Assembly (NCBI GenBank): GCA_016765335.1
Contig: JAESQE010000347.1
Coordinates: 1 to 10,715, forward strand
DNA: 10,715 nt
Reading direction: 5' to 3'
DNA from: Planctomycetaceae bacterium
Lineage (GTDB): Bacteria > Planctomycetota > Planctomycetia > Planctomycetales > Planctomycetaceae
Position 1 is the first letter of the stretch, and every line of letters starts with the position of its first letter. The notes beneath the pieces are model-generated. The model searched no databases and was not told where the DNA came from. It worked only from the letters and a program-made list of their open reading frames with translations. The position numbers and the translations under genes are program-made. Shown here piece by piece: positions 1 through 7,364 of this stretch.

Positions 1-28
1 GGAAAGCTGACTTATGTGTAAAAGACAG

Positions 29-61
29 CCGCTATCCCAACCTACAAAAATGTACTTACGC
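29..61 (+). repeat. Short dispersed repeat, copy 1
   Basis: These 33 bases match 7332-7364 in the same orientation at 27 of 33 positions. The first 15 bases (CCGCTATCCCAACCT) are identical, and all six differences are transitions. This copy lies downstream of the minus-strand efflux operon and lacks the preceding GTTGGGATA arm that makes the other copy half of an inverted repeat. The transition-only divergence suggests an old shared origin, or a conserved functional element, rather than chance. Its role is unknown. Confidence 0.55.
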
Positions 62-80
62 TACACAACTATTCAGAATA

Positions 81-127
81 AGAGGGAACCTCTATTAATT
101 CAAATAGGGCTCAGACATTCTTGTCTG
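81..127 (-). terminator. Hairpin cluster, possible terminator of the efflux operon
   Basis: Three small inverted repeats lie 42 to 88 bases past the stop of the ATPase gene. CAGACA/TGTCTG (112-127) has a 6-bp stem and a 4-base loop. CTATT/AATAG (92-107) has a 5-bp stem. AGAGG/CCTCT (81-93) has a 5-bp stem and a 3-base loop. The position suits the end of the minus-strand operon, but no long U-tract follows the strongest stem in that direction; read on the plus strand, the same stem is followed by TTTCGTTT. It may therefore be a weak or bidirectional terminator, or a stabilising 3' structure. Confidence 0.35.
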
Positions 128-168
128 TTTCGTTTGAGTATGTCTCAATTCAAGGCAGAAAGCTCTGC

Positions 169-888
169 TCAGGTTGTGATTGTTTCGGTTTTTCTCTCAA
201 GAAGTCCGTCTTCCATTTCGTAGATTGTGTCGAAGATATCGAGTGAGCGGTGATCGTGGGTGACGACGATAACGCCTGCCCCTTGTTCGTGAGCGACCTG
301 GGCGAAAAGTTCCATCACTTGCCGTCCTCGTTCGCTGTCTAGTGCTGCGGTTGGTTCGTCAGCCAGGATGACGCTGGGATGATTGGCCAGTGCCCGCGCG
401 ACTGCGACTCTTTGTTGCTGTCCTCCTGAGAGCATCGAAGGGGAGCTATGAGCTCGGTCGCCAACGCCGAGATAATCAAGAAGTTCCTGGGCTCGTTTTC
501 TGGCAGCTCCAGCAGGCATGTGGTTAATCTCCATTGCAATCTGTACGTTTTCAATCGCAGAGAGAAACGGAATCAAGTTCGATTTCTGAAAGACAAAGCC
601 AATGTGCCGGCGGCGAAATGATCGCAGGTTGACCATTGCTGTCGGACCATCCAGGATAGGTTCTCCCTGAATGATAATACGTCCGGATGTCGGGGGATTG
701 ATCAAGCCTACTGCGGTAAGAAAGGTTGATTTTCCCGAACCACTGGGGCCTAATAAAGCGACAACTTTTCCCGGTTCAACCTGCATCGAAGCATCACGCA
801 TCGCGACAACTTCGGTGTTGCCACTGCCGTATATTTTGGTGACTGATTCGGTTTCAATCACATATTTAGCTTGTTTGGAATTGGTCAT
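169..888 (-). CDS. ABC transporter ATPase, DevA/MacB-type (LolD-like)
   Basis: This is the ATP-hydrolysing subunit of an ABC exporter that acts on the cytoplasmic face of the inner membrane with the permease encoded just upstream. All nucleotide-binding motifs of the 239-residue protein are intact: Walker A GPSGSGKST at residues 47-55, Q-loop Gln101, signature LSGGQQQR at 153-160, Walker B VILADEP at 173-179 with catalytic Glu178, D-loop AALD at 181-184 and switch His211. The length is typical of the LolD/MacB/DevA ATPase group. Its ATG overlaps the stop of the permease gene by 4 bases, so translation is probably coupled. It is the last gene of a three-gene operon. The substrate cannot be told from sequence; in DevBCA systems it is a glycolipid and in MacAB systems macrolides or peptides. 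Class certain, exact subfamily inferred. Confidence 0.95.
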   Translation of the reverse strand: MTNSKQAKYVIETESVTKIYGSGNTEVVAMRDASMQVEPGKVVALLGPSGSGKSTFLTAVGLINPPTSGRIIIQGEPILDGPTAMVNLRSFRRRHIGFVFQKSNLIPFLSAIENVQIAMEINHMPAGAARKRAQELLDYLGVGDRAHSSPSMLSGGQQQRVAVARALANHPSVILADEPTAALDSERGRQVMELFAQVAHEQGAGVIVVTHDHRSLDIFDTIYEMEDGLLERKTETITT

Positions 889-2096
889 GAGAGAGCCTCG
901 TTCGGGCTGACTTTCAGAGCCTTCCAGATTCCCAGAAAGCTGGAAGCAATTGAGATGCCCAATACGATTAATGCAAGTTGTATCAGGTCAGATTGTGCGA
1001 GAATAACACGTCGAGGAAACATCGGGAAAATTCGACTTCCGACACCGTAGGCAACAATCATTCCGAGTGCTCCGAGTATCAAAGCCTGTTGCATGATGAG
1101 CGCCAGGATAACATAGTTGGGTGCCCCGATCAGTTTCAGTAACGCGATCGAATGGATTTTATCCAGCGTCATCGTGTACAGGATAAGTCCCATGATGATG
1201 GCTGCGATGATTGTCAACAGCATCCGAAATAAGCCGATTTGCTTGCGGACCTTTTCAACCGTTCCTTTGAGTAGAAGTTCTCGTTGTCCGTCGCTGGTAT
1301 AGACAGAGACATCCCCCCAGCCAGCGATGACTTTTGCAACCTGATTGATATCGGCAGCAGGGGAAATTGTGACCATGACGGCGCTGATTTGAGGTAAGGG
1401 TAATGTTGGCAACTCGGCTGATAGTTTTTCTGCATTTTCGAGCAAAGCGGGTTGATTCGATGCTAAATCAGTTCGCTCTCCACGTCCGAATCGAGCCGCT
1501 CGTTCGAGCCGGGTTGCTTCACCGGGAATATCGAACTGAATTGATTGGGCATCTGAAATAGTGAAAAATGCAATTCCGTCTCCGCTCGCACTCATCATGT
1601 TTGTTGTTGTTCCAACAACGGTATAAATGTTTTTGCCAAGTTTGATTTTTTCACCAAGTGGCAGGTTAAGTGTCTCATCTGCAATCATTTCGAAATGGTT
1701 TTGTGCAAGCGGTCGGCCCGTAGTCAATGGTAACCACTCTCCTTTATCAGTAGGCCAGCTGAGTCCCAATACTGAAATGCGGAGGGCTTTTCCATCTCGT
1801 TCTCGTTGAATCGTATGGTAAACAAACTCTCTGGCAGTGAGTACTCCCGGGACAGCCAGAGATCGGTGGACCAGATTCGTAGGGACACGTGAGATTTCTG
1901 CGAATGGCCCTCGGGTGTTTCTTTGGACAATCCAGAGGTCTGCACCAACACGGTCGATCAACAAAGTGGCATCTTCGATAATGCCTCGGTAGATCCCTCC
2001 CATGCCCATCACAACCATCAATAACATTCCAACACCGACAGTAGCCAGCACGAATCGACCGAGGTTATAACGAATATCTTTTTGAGCAAGGTTCAT
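885..2096 (-). CDS. ABC transporter permease, FtsX/MacB-like (DevC-type)
   Basis: This 403-residue inner-membrane subunit has the MacB-fold topology. One membrane helix lies near residues 14-36, followed by a large periplasmic domain (about 40-285) and three C-terminal helices near 292-313, 329-352 and 373-392. The loop after the second helix contains DKIHSIALLKLIGA, the FtsX-family motif that contacts the ATPase. The N-terminus (MNLAQKDIRYNLGRF) also resembles DevC-type permeases. Such proteins do not move substrate through the membrane but transmit ATP-driven motion to the periplasm (mechanotransmission), usually working with a HlyD-like adaptor; here the adaptor is encoded immediately upstream. 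The gene overlaps both neighbours by 4 bases, as in a compact co-translated operon. The stop follows the conserved ending SPNEALS closely, so the protein looks complete. Confidence 0.93.
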   Translation of the reverse strand: MNLAQKDIRYNLGRFVLATVGVGMLLMVVMGMGGIYRGIIEDATLLIDRVGADLWIVQRNTRGPFAEISRVPTNLVHRSLAVPGVLTAREFVYHTIQRERDGKALRISVLGLSWPTDKGEWLPLTTGRPLAQNHFEMIADETLNLPLGEKIKLGKNIYTVVGTTTNMMSASGDGIAFFTISDAQSIQFDIPGEATRLERAARFGRGERTDLASNQPALLENAEKLSAELPTLPLPQISAVMVTISPAADINQVAKVIAGWGDVSVYTSDGQRELLLKGTVEKVRKQIGLFRMLLTIIAAIIMGLILYTMTLDKIHSIALLKLIGAPNYVILALIMQQALILGALGMIVAYGVGSRIFPMFPRRVILAQSDLIQLALIVLGISIASSFLGIWKALKVSPNEALS

Positions 2097-3262
2097 GGTA
2101 CGAAGACCTTTCTGCCCTGGCTCAAGGAGATGTTCTCATCTATTGGAGTGATCACAATCGATCCGACTTCCAATCCTTCGGTCACTTCAACATGCTCTCT
2201 GCTGCGAAGTCCAAGCGTGATGGGTTGCCACTGGGTGTGGTCGTTTTTCAGAATGTAGACGCCGACCTGTCCGGCATTTCGAATGACAAGTGTAGCTGGA
2301 ATCTGAATGACGTTTTCTTTGCGAGCCACCTCAATATAAACCTCAGCTCTTTGACCGACCGCCCAGTTGGAAGGTAGCTCAAGAACTTGCACATCAACAA
2401 TGAACTCTCTGGTTTCTCGGTCTGTTTCCTGACCAAGACGTGCCACCTTTCCTGGAAAGGTTTTTGACGCTTCAGAGCGAAACTGGACATTGGCAGATTG
2501 ATTTTTTTTGAGTTTTGCCATTTCTGTTTCGTCGACCCAGGCACTGATCCAAAGTTCTTCGGTTGAAATAAGCGTTAAGACCGAACTGCCGGGCACGACG
2601 ACATCTCCCGGTTCGCGATTCCGTCTGACAATCAAGCCATCAAAAGGGGCTTTGATGTGAGTATCCTGTAGCTTTGCCCGATGGTATTCCAGGTTCTTCT
2701 GGGCTGCGATGTGGCTCTGTTGTCCTTCGATAATTGCTGCCTGTGAACGTGAAACATCAGCAGCTGCAACTTCCAAAGATTCGGTTGCGGTATCTGCCTC
2801 GTCTTGTGTGGCTACGTTTTGCTTGACAAGACCCTGGACCCGCCCGTGATTTCTTTGTGCTTGTTCATAGACCGCAGTTGCCCGGACCTTTTCTGATTTA
2901 AGACGTTCGATAGCAGCGATTGCGGAATCAATATTGGCTTGGGCAATCGCGACCTGCTGTTGAAGTTCCAAGTCATCGAGTTGTATAAGCAACTGCCCGG
3001 AAGTGACTCGGTCACCCTGATCGACGAGCACGGCTTCAATTCGTCCGGAAATTTTAGGGCTGACGGTCGATTTGATTCTCGCTTCAAGCGTTCCCGTTCC
3101 CATGACTTCTGCAATCAGCGTTCCACTGCTTACTTCCACTGTTTGCACCGAAATCGGAGAAAACTTCATCCAGTAAACCAGTCCTGAGATAACAGAACCA
3201 ATGATGACGATCTTCAGAATCGTGCCTGACCAGCGTCTTATAATAGCCGAAGATTTACTCAT
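2093..3262 (-). CDS. HlyD/MacA-type periplasmic adaptor (membrane fusion protein, DevB-like)
   Basis: This 389-residue adaptor links the ABC permease to the outer membrane side. A short cytoplasmic N-terminus is followed by a membrane anchor at about residues 15-33. Next come the first lipoyl half-motif (about 67-98), a long Ala/Gln/Glu-rich alpha-hairpin coiled coil (about 100-200), and the second lipoyl half with IKAPFDGLIV near 203-212. A beta-barrel and a membrane-proximal domain follow. The domain order and length are those of MacA/DevB/HlyD adaptors. The ATG is preceded by an AGG five bases upstream. It is the first gene of the operon, and no outer-membrane TolC homologue is encoded nearby, so any outer-membrane partner would be elsewhere. 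Family assignment is secure; the cargo is unknown. Confidence 0.94.
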   Translation of the reverse strand: MSKSSAIIRRWSGTILKIVIIGSVISGLVYWMKFSPISVQTVEVSSGTLIAEVMGTGTLEARIKSTVSPKISGRIEAVLVDQGDRVTSGQLLIQLDDLELQQQVAIAQANIDSAIAAIERLKSEKVRATAVYEQAQRNHGRVQGLVKQNVATQDEADTATESLEVAAADVSRSQAAIIEGQQSHIAAQKNLEYHRAKLQDTHIKAPFDGLIVRRNREPGDVVVPGSSVLTLISTEELWISAWVDETEMAKLKKNQSANVQFRSEASKTFPGKVARLGQETDRETREFIVDVQVLELPSNWAVGQRAEVYIEVARKENVIQIPATLVIRNAGQVGVYILKNDHTQWQPITLGLRSREHVEVTEGLEVGSIVITPIDENISLSQGRKVFVP

Positions 3263-3416
3263 AGAGGCCTACCACTTGTTGCATGAATCGTTTTAATTGC
3301 TACACATTATTATATGGCAGCACTTATTATCGCGCATTATAGGGTAGGCAGTAATGAAGGGAAGAATGCAAGCCATATATTATGGAGAAGGATGAAAATG
3401 TTTTTTTGAGACGAGT
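3263..3416 (-). promoter_or_regulatory. Intergenic region upstream of the efflux operon with two candidate -10 boxes
   Basis: This AT-rich gap separates the DUF3179 gene from the efflux operon, both read leftwards. On the minus strand it contains two perfect TATAAT hexamers, at 3336-3341 and 3309-3314, which lie 74 and 47 bases upstream of the adaptor ATG. Neither has a convincing TTGACA-like hexamer at 16-18 bases, so the -35 side is unassigned and an activator may be needed. The gap suggests the operon has its own promoter. Confidence 0.4.
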
Positions 3417-4484
3417 TTATTGAGAATAGATCTCAGTGTCGGTATGAAAGGCGTACCATGCCAACCACAGGGAATAGACTGTTTGTATTCCTGGGCCAGC
3501 TTGGGAGATACGAAGGCTGTTTGATTCCTTTTCGTAATGCAGAGTAAAGGGAATGCCGTCGATAGTTTGTTTCAGGTTGGTTTGATCCTCTGTGAAACTT
3601 GCCAGTGAGTACGCCCTGGAAGATTTTGAGGTCCAGATGCCAAGCACTGGAGATTTGGCGGGAAGTCGCTTGTCCGTTTTATCCACCGGAAACATCAGCT
3701 TTGGGCTTTGGAAGTAGCCGGCGTAAGGCGAACGAGAATAATCTCGGTGATGACCGGTTTGATTCGAGAGGACTTCAGTCTTGGGATGCCTTGTTTTCCA
3801 AGATTTCCAGGTTGTTAGCTCCAGTGGGAGAGTCTTTAAGTGTTCGTTAACGCTTTCGCCAGAGACTGCTTGTGTCATCATTTGTGACCGCAGACTTTCC
3901 GGTTTCCCTTTTCGATCATACATCAGCACATTACTGTTGAAGAGCAATCCGGAAACGCCAAATTCCCGTTCGCCATTTTTAAGTCGACGATCAAACACGA
4001 CAGCAGAATCACACAGCGGGCAGTAGGAAACTGCAATAGGTAGTTTCCCGATTTTATCGTTGATGATTTCGTGATAGTTGAGAATCGCAATCGGATAAGC
4101 TCGCGAGATGTTTTCGAGGTGCACACCAATCACTCGATCTTCCGGCTTCAAATAAGTGGCTTGCGTCGCGCTGATGAATTGTGGTTTCGAGATCGCAGGA
4201 ATTCCATCTTTAGGTGGTCCGCCTCCGTGAACTTCTTTCCGCGGAACGGTCAGGTTCTGGAGTTCGAAAGGAGAGCTTGGCTGTTGTGCCTGAATGGTGG
4301 TACTGTTGAATTCGGTCTGATTATTACTATCAAGCAGATGCGTAAGACCAAACGCCGAAGCGGCACAAAGCGTGAGGATAACTCCCCATCTAAGAAAGTA
4401 CGTTGCAACGGTGCGTTTGACGGGAACGGCAGAACTATGATTCTCGATGAGCTTCGTTTGGTTTGTCTCGCTTGGCTGATCCAT
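3417..4484 (-). CDS. Membrane-anchored DUF3179 domain protein
   Basis: The 355-residue product carries a DUF3179 domain, a family of unknown biochemical function found in planctomycetes, halophilic archaea and others. Diagnostic features are AYPIAILNYHEIIND (129-143) and SYCPLCDSAVVFDR (153-166), with the CxxC pair Cys155/Cys158 that could bind a metal or be redox-active. PVDKTDKRLPAKSPVLG (266-282) is also typical. A single membrane helix at about residues 30-50 follows a polar N-terminus with basic residues, so the domain is probably outside the cytoplasm. I chose the ATG at 4484 because it has AGGA about 9 bases upstream; an in-frame TTG at 4523 would add 13 residues but lacks a ribosome site. 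The gene follows the propeller gene by 130 bases on the same strand and may be partly co-transcribed. Family secure, function unknown. Confidence 0.88.
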   Translation of the reverse strand: MDQPSETNQTKLIENHSSAVPVKRTVATYFLRWGVILTLCAASAFGLTHLLDSNNQTEFNSTTIQAQQPSSPFELQNLTVPRKEVHGGGPPKDGIPAISKPQFISATQATYLKPEDRVIGVHLENISRAYPIAILNYHEIINDKIGKLPIAVSYCPLCDSAVVFDRRLKNGEREFGVSGLLFNSNVLMYDRKGKPESLRSQMMTQAVSGESVNEHLKTLPLELTTWKSWKTRHPKTEVLSNQTGHHRDYSRSPYAGYFQSPKLMFPVDKTDKRLPAKSPVLGIWTSKSSRAYSLASFTEDQTNLKQTIDGIPFTLHYEKESNSLRISQAGPGIQTVYSLWLAWYAFHTDTEIYSQ

Positions 4485-4521
4485 TGTGTGTGATCCTGTT
4501 TGGAAGAGAGAAAGTGGGATC

Positions 4522-4549
4522 AATGTCTGACATTAACTCTCCGATTATA
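4522..4549 (-). promoter_or_regulatory. Candidate -10 box and 13-bp palindrome ahead of the DUF3179 gene
   Basis: On the minus strand a TATAAT hexamer (4544-4549) would place a transcript start near 4537, about 53 bases before the ATG at 4484. Directly over the predicted start lies AATGTC-T-GACATT (4522-4534), a perfect palindrome with 6-base arms. A site there would suit a repressor operator. No good -35 hexamer is visible, so the promoter is tentative. Confidence 0.35.
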
Positions 4550-4614
4550 TCTTTAGCAAGCAGATGTTCTGTGAGGTGTCTTACAATGGATGGGCCTTGT
4601 GTGCAGGTTCTATT

Positions 4615-6639
4615 TTAATATCTGAGCCAGAGCACAATCACTCCACTTCCGAAAAAACAGGCAAATGTGATCAGCTTGAGTACCACACGGAGTAGTATCT
4701 TAAAACCGGGCAATATCTTGCTTGATGTGTTCTTTTTAACTTGCTGTTCCCACAATCCGATTGGAATCGCGCCAATTGGACCAGCCAGGAATGCCCATTC
4801 AAACACAAGACTGAGACGTCGACAAACCAGGTAATACAGGATCGAGATGAATAGAAAGCAGATCAATGGGAAGCGATCCTTCCAGTAGGAAATTTGGGGT
4901 GCCTTGCTCGCATTACCGATTTTTACACTGGCTAGAACAGGCTCCAGAGAAATGAAAAGACACAGAGGCCAGGTGAAGATAAATTCCTGAGTCCAATAAC
5001 TGATCCAGGTTGTTCCTAAAGCTCCGGCAATGAATGCGAGAAAACGATAACTATAAATCCAGGTTAATAAGCGACGGTCACGGCGAACGCAATAAGCGGG
5101 AGCCGTAGCCAGAATAAAACTGGCGAGTAGTAGCCCGGAAGACCAGCAGTACCAGTTCCATAACCATTGTGGTGAAGGGAGATCGAATGCGTATTCGGGT
5201 TCCACGGTAAGAATTTGGCCCGCCCAATCGTAGTAGCGAGACTGAGGAATATCTGCCAGGGTTAATGTCGTCTGATTTTCAGGTAGTAATTCGGGCACGC
5301 CAATGTAAATACAAGCCGCTCTGGAATGATTGCGGATATAAATGCAACCACGATGCAGTATCGGGGGTGTCCAGGTCAATTCGCCAGTCAGCACCGAACA
5401 ACGAGCCAGGATTTCACATCGATTTGAATTTGCACGCAGTAAAATTAAATCGCCACGTTCGTTGAGCAGAATCAATTTACCATCCGCAACAACTATTCCA
5501 GCCTGGCCTATTTCATGCGATGTATCGTAGTTTGATCGCTCGGGACGCCCAGAACCTTGTTCCCATAATTCCTTGCCGGTGAGAAAATCAATACAACGAA
5601 ACTTTCCGCGTGATGGTCGTTGTGTTTTTGATTGAGGATCGAATATATCAAATCCATAAAGCGAGCCATTCACCAGAACGCTCGAAAGCACATCATTGGA
5701 TAAGGTGCGGGATCGCCAGATGTTTTTCAGAGAATTTTTGGTGCCTGATACATTGGGTATCTCGAACAATTGCGAGCCAGATTGAAACGGAGCAGCAACC
5801 CACAAGTACGGTTCATGATAAATTGGCCAGGCGGAATGCTCGTCGTAGCCTTGTGATAATTCGTGTTCGAGCAGCAGTTCTCCAGATTTTAGATTATGAA
5901 TGACAATTGAATTTTCCAGATAACCGACCACAAGATGCTGACCGTTTCGAGTGATGGGCATCGCAGGGCTGTAGCTGGCAGGTTGATCTCCAGAGGCCCA
6001 GACGGTTTTGCCATCCGATAAGTTCAGGGCAACCAGGCTCGCGTTTGAACCTCCTACGGGCACAAGGACAAGATCATCAACGACTGTTGGCGAACAGGAA
6101 TAGCCAAACCCTGTTCCTCCTTCGCCTTGATAATCCTTTACGACATTTCGAGACCATCGCTTTTTTCCACTGGCAGCATCCAGGCATCCGATTAATCCAT
6201 TTGGCGCTGCAAACAGCAAACGCCCTTTGGCTAAAGTTGGTGTCGCCCGCGGACCAGGATAGACACCAGCCAATTCATAGGGCCAGCCGTAGCGATATTC
6301 CCAAAGCGTTTTTCCGCTGCGAGCATCCAGGCAATAAACGTATTGACCTTGCAGTGTTTGGGCTTGTGTGTAAACCCGATTTCCTTGTGCAACAAATGCT
6401 GAGTAACCCTGGCCTAAATTTTTGGTCCACAAAACAGGCGGCCCTTGTTTGGGCCAACTCTCAGCAAGATGAATCTCCGGCGAATGAGCATCATGATGAA
6501 CCCCACGCACCGCAGGCCAACCTTCATCATTAGTTCCCGCGGGCAAAAAAGGATTCGCAATTTCATCCGCACGCACGGGCAACGGCGCAACAATCATCAG
6601 CAAGGCAAACATCGCCAGTAATCTTGAAGCAAAACGCAT
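4615..6639 (-). CDS. Secreted PQQ-type beta-propeller protein with six-helix C-terminal membrane domain
   Basis: From the ATG at 6639 the product has 674 residues. It starts with a classical signal peptide (MRFASRLL, a hydrophobic core, then PVRA before DE near residue 24). Residues about 35-460 hold repeated blades of the PQQ/BamB-like type: YCLDARSGKTLWEY, GCLDAASGKKRWS, VALNLSDGKTVWAS, IHNLKSGELL and CIDFLTGKELWEQ. From about residue 490 to the end there are six hydrophobic segments (near 493-515, 530-549, 553-572, 590-607, 612-629, 650-671). The propeller would sit outside the cytoplasm, tethered by this membrane block. No quinoprotein dehydrogenase active site was recognised, so a binding or scaffold role is as likely as an enzyme. 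An upstream ATG at 6684 would add 15 residues before the signal peptide and is less likely. It follows the small secreted protein gene by 67 bases, a likely operon. The propeller fold is well supported; function unknown. Confidence 0.85.
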   Translation of the reverse strand: MRFASRLLAMFALLMIVAPLPVRADEIANPFLPAGTNDEGWPAVRGVHHDAHSPEIHLAESWPKQGPPVLWTKNLGQGYSAFVAQGNRVYTQAQTLQGQYVYCLDARSGKTLWEYRYGWPYELAGVYPGPRATPTLAKGRLLFAAPNGLIGCLDAASGKKRWSRNVVKDYQGEGGTGFGYSCSPTVVDDLVLVPVGGSNASLVALNLSDGKTVWASGDQPASYSPAMPITRNGQHLVVGYLENSIVIHNLKSGELLLEHELSQGYDEHSAWPIYHEPYLWVAAPFQSGSQLFEIPNVSGTKNSLKNIWRSRTLSNDVLSSVLVNGSLYGFDIFDPQSKTQRPSRGKFRCIDFLTGKELWEQGSGRPERSNYDTSHEIGQAGIVVADGKLILLNERGDLILLRANSNRCEILARCSVLTGELTWTPPILHRGCIYIRNHSRAACIYIGVPELLPENQTTLTLADIPQSRYYDWAGQILTVEPEYAFDLPSPQWLWNWYCWSSGLLLASFILATAPAYCVRRDRRLLTWIYSYRFLAFIAGALGTTWISYWTQEFIFTWPLCLFISLEPVLASVKIGNASKAPQISYWKDRFPLICFLFISILYYLVCRRLSLVFEWAFLAGPIGAIPIGLWEQQVKKNTSSKILPGFKILLRVVLKLITFACFFGSGVIVLWLRY

Positions 6640-6706
6640 TGCTCGCCAATTCTTCAACTCGTTCAATGATAATAAAAATATCATGGGTTGCCCATTGTGT
6701 GCTTTG

Positions 6707-7222
6707 TCAGGGCAATTTGATTGTTTTGATACTTTCTCGAATCTGCTTCTCGTACTTAGGAAACTCTTCTCTGGTCGAGTTGAAGTTGAACAGCAGCATC
6801 TTCCCCTGGTAGCCGGTGACCAGCATTATGTTGTGGATATCAGTGTCGATCGCTTTTGATGTCATCTCTAGAAAAATCCACTTTTGGCCTGAAATTTCAA
6901 TGATCTCTTTTTTCTTCCATTGAATACCTGAGATGATTCGCTCAAACAGATTGATAAATGCTTTCTGAGCTTCTACCAGTTTGTTTTGCGGAATGTTATT
7001 GGGCTTCAGGTCATAAGCAATAGTCGTTGTCGCTCGTTCGTTGCCAATGACGAATCGTGGGGCACGGTTACTTGGCCACTTGATATCAACAATTTCCTGT
7101 GGGACTTTCTTGAATCCCTGCGGAGGGATGAAAGTAACTTCCGTATCTGCAACTTTGATTGGCTCGCCGTAGGAAGTGGCAGCGAAAAAAACTACGAATA
7201 AACAAGTGAGCAATTTTTTCAT
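6707..7222 (-). CDS. Small secreted protein of unknown function (DcrB/PsbP-like in appearance)
   Basis: The 171-residue product begins with a Sec-type signal peptide (MKKLLTCLFVVFFAATSYG, then EP). The mature part is a single mixed alpha/beta domain: a TEVTFIPPQGFKKVP strand-turn start, a central TTTIAYDLKP strand, an amphipathic helix around NKLVEAQKAFINLFERI, a GQKWIFLEMTSKA strand pair and a C-terminal helix. This order resembles the DcrB/Mog1/PsbP fold, but that is an impression from pattern and not a family match. The reading frame stays open up to 7570. I chose the ATG at 7222 because the signal peptide starts there, an AAAGG lies about 9 bases upstream, and the predicted promoter (-10 at 7274-7279) gives a leader of about 45 bases. 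An ATG at 7264 would fall about at the transcript start. The propeller gene follows it. Confidence 0.7.
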   Translation of the reverse strand: MKKLLTCLFVVFFAATSYGEPIKVADTEVTFIPPQGFKKVPQEIVDIKWPSNRAPRFVIGNERATTTIAYDLKPNNIPQNKLVEAQKAFINLFERIISGIQWKKKEIIEISGQKWIFLEMTSKAIDTDIHNIMLVTGYQGKMLLFNFNSTREEFPKYEKQIRESIKTIKLP

Positions 7223-7273
7223 CACACGCTGCCTTTTGTCTTTTTGTCCCACGAATATTTTCATTACAGATTT

Positions 7274-7302
7274 AGAGTACCGGGCCGTGCCTGGATGGTC
7301 AA
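7274..7302 (-). promoter_or_regulatory. Sigma-70-like promoter for the small secreted protein gene
   Basis: On the minus strand TTGACC (7297-7302) and TACTCT (7274-7279) are separated by exactly 17 bases. The -35 matches the consensus at 5 of 6 positions; the -10 matches only 3 of 6, so an activator is plausible. Initiation near 7267 would leave a leader of about 45 bases before the ATG at 7222. The promoter probably also serves the propeller gene downstream. Confidence 0.5.
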
Positions 7303-7317
7303 GTAATGGCGAACTCT

Positions 7318-7344
7318 GTTGGGATACGCATCCGCTATCCCAAC
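7318..7344. promoter_or_regulatory. Perfect 9-9-9 inverted repeat, candidate activator/operator site
   Basis: GTTGGGATA (7318-7326) and TATCCCAAC (7336-7344) are perfect reverse complements separated by 9 bases, making a 27-base dyad centred on 7331. It begins 15 bases upstream of the -35 box of the minus-strand promoter, so its centre falls near -64 from the predicted start, a common place for an activator. It also overlaps a dispersed repeat, so a structural or mobile-repeat origin is an alternative. RNA hairpin formation is possible, but no U-tract follows. Confidence 0.5.
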
Positions 7345-7364
7345 CTGCAAGAATGCATCCACGC
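7332..7364 (+). repeat. Short dispersed repeat, copy 2
   Basis: This is the second copy of the 33-base repeat at 29-61, with 27 of 33 bases identical and only transitions among the differences. Here it contributes the right arm of the 7318-7344 inverted repeat, which copy 1 lacks on its left side. Its presence in two unrelated intergenic positions suggests a genome-wide short repeat family. Confidence 0.55.

Noticed and set aside
4071..4493. 140-codon open frame on the plus strand
   Set aside because: It is antisense to the N-terminal part of the DUF3179 gene and has no family features.
6045..6533. 162-codon open frame on the plus strand
   Set aside because: It lies wholly antisense to the propeller gene, whose frame shows clear blade repeats and a signal peptide. 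The product has no recognisable domain.
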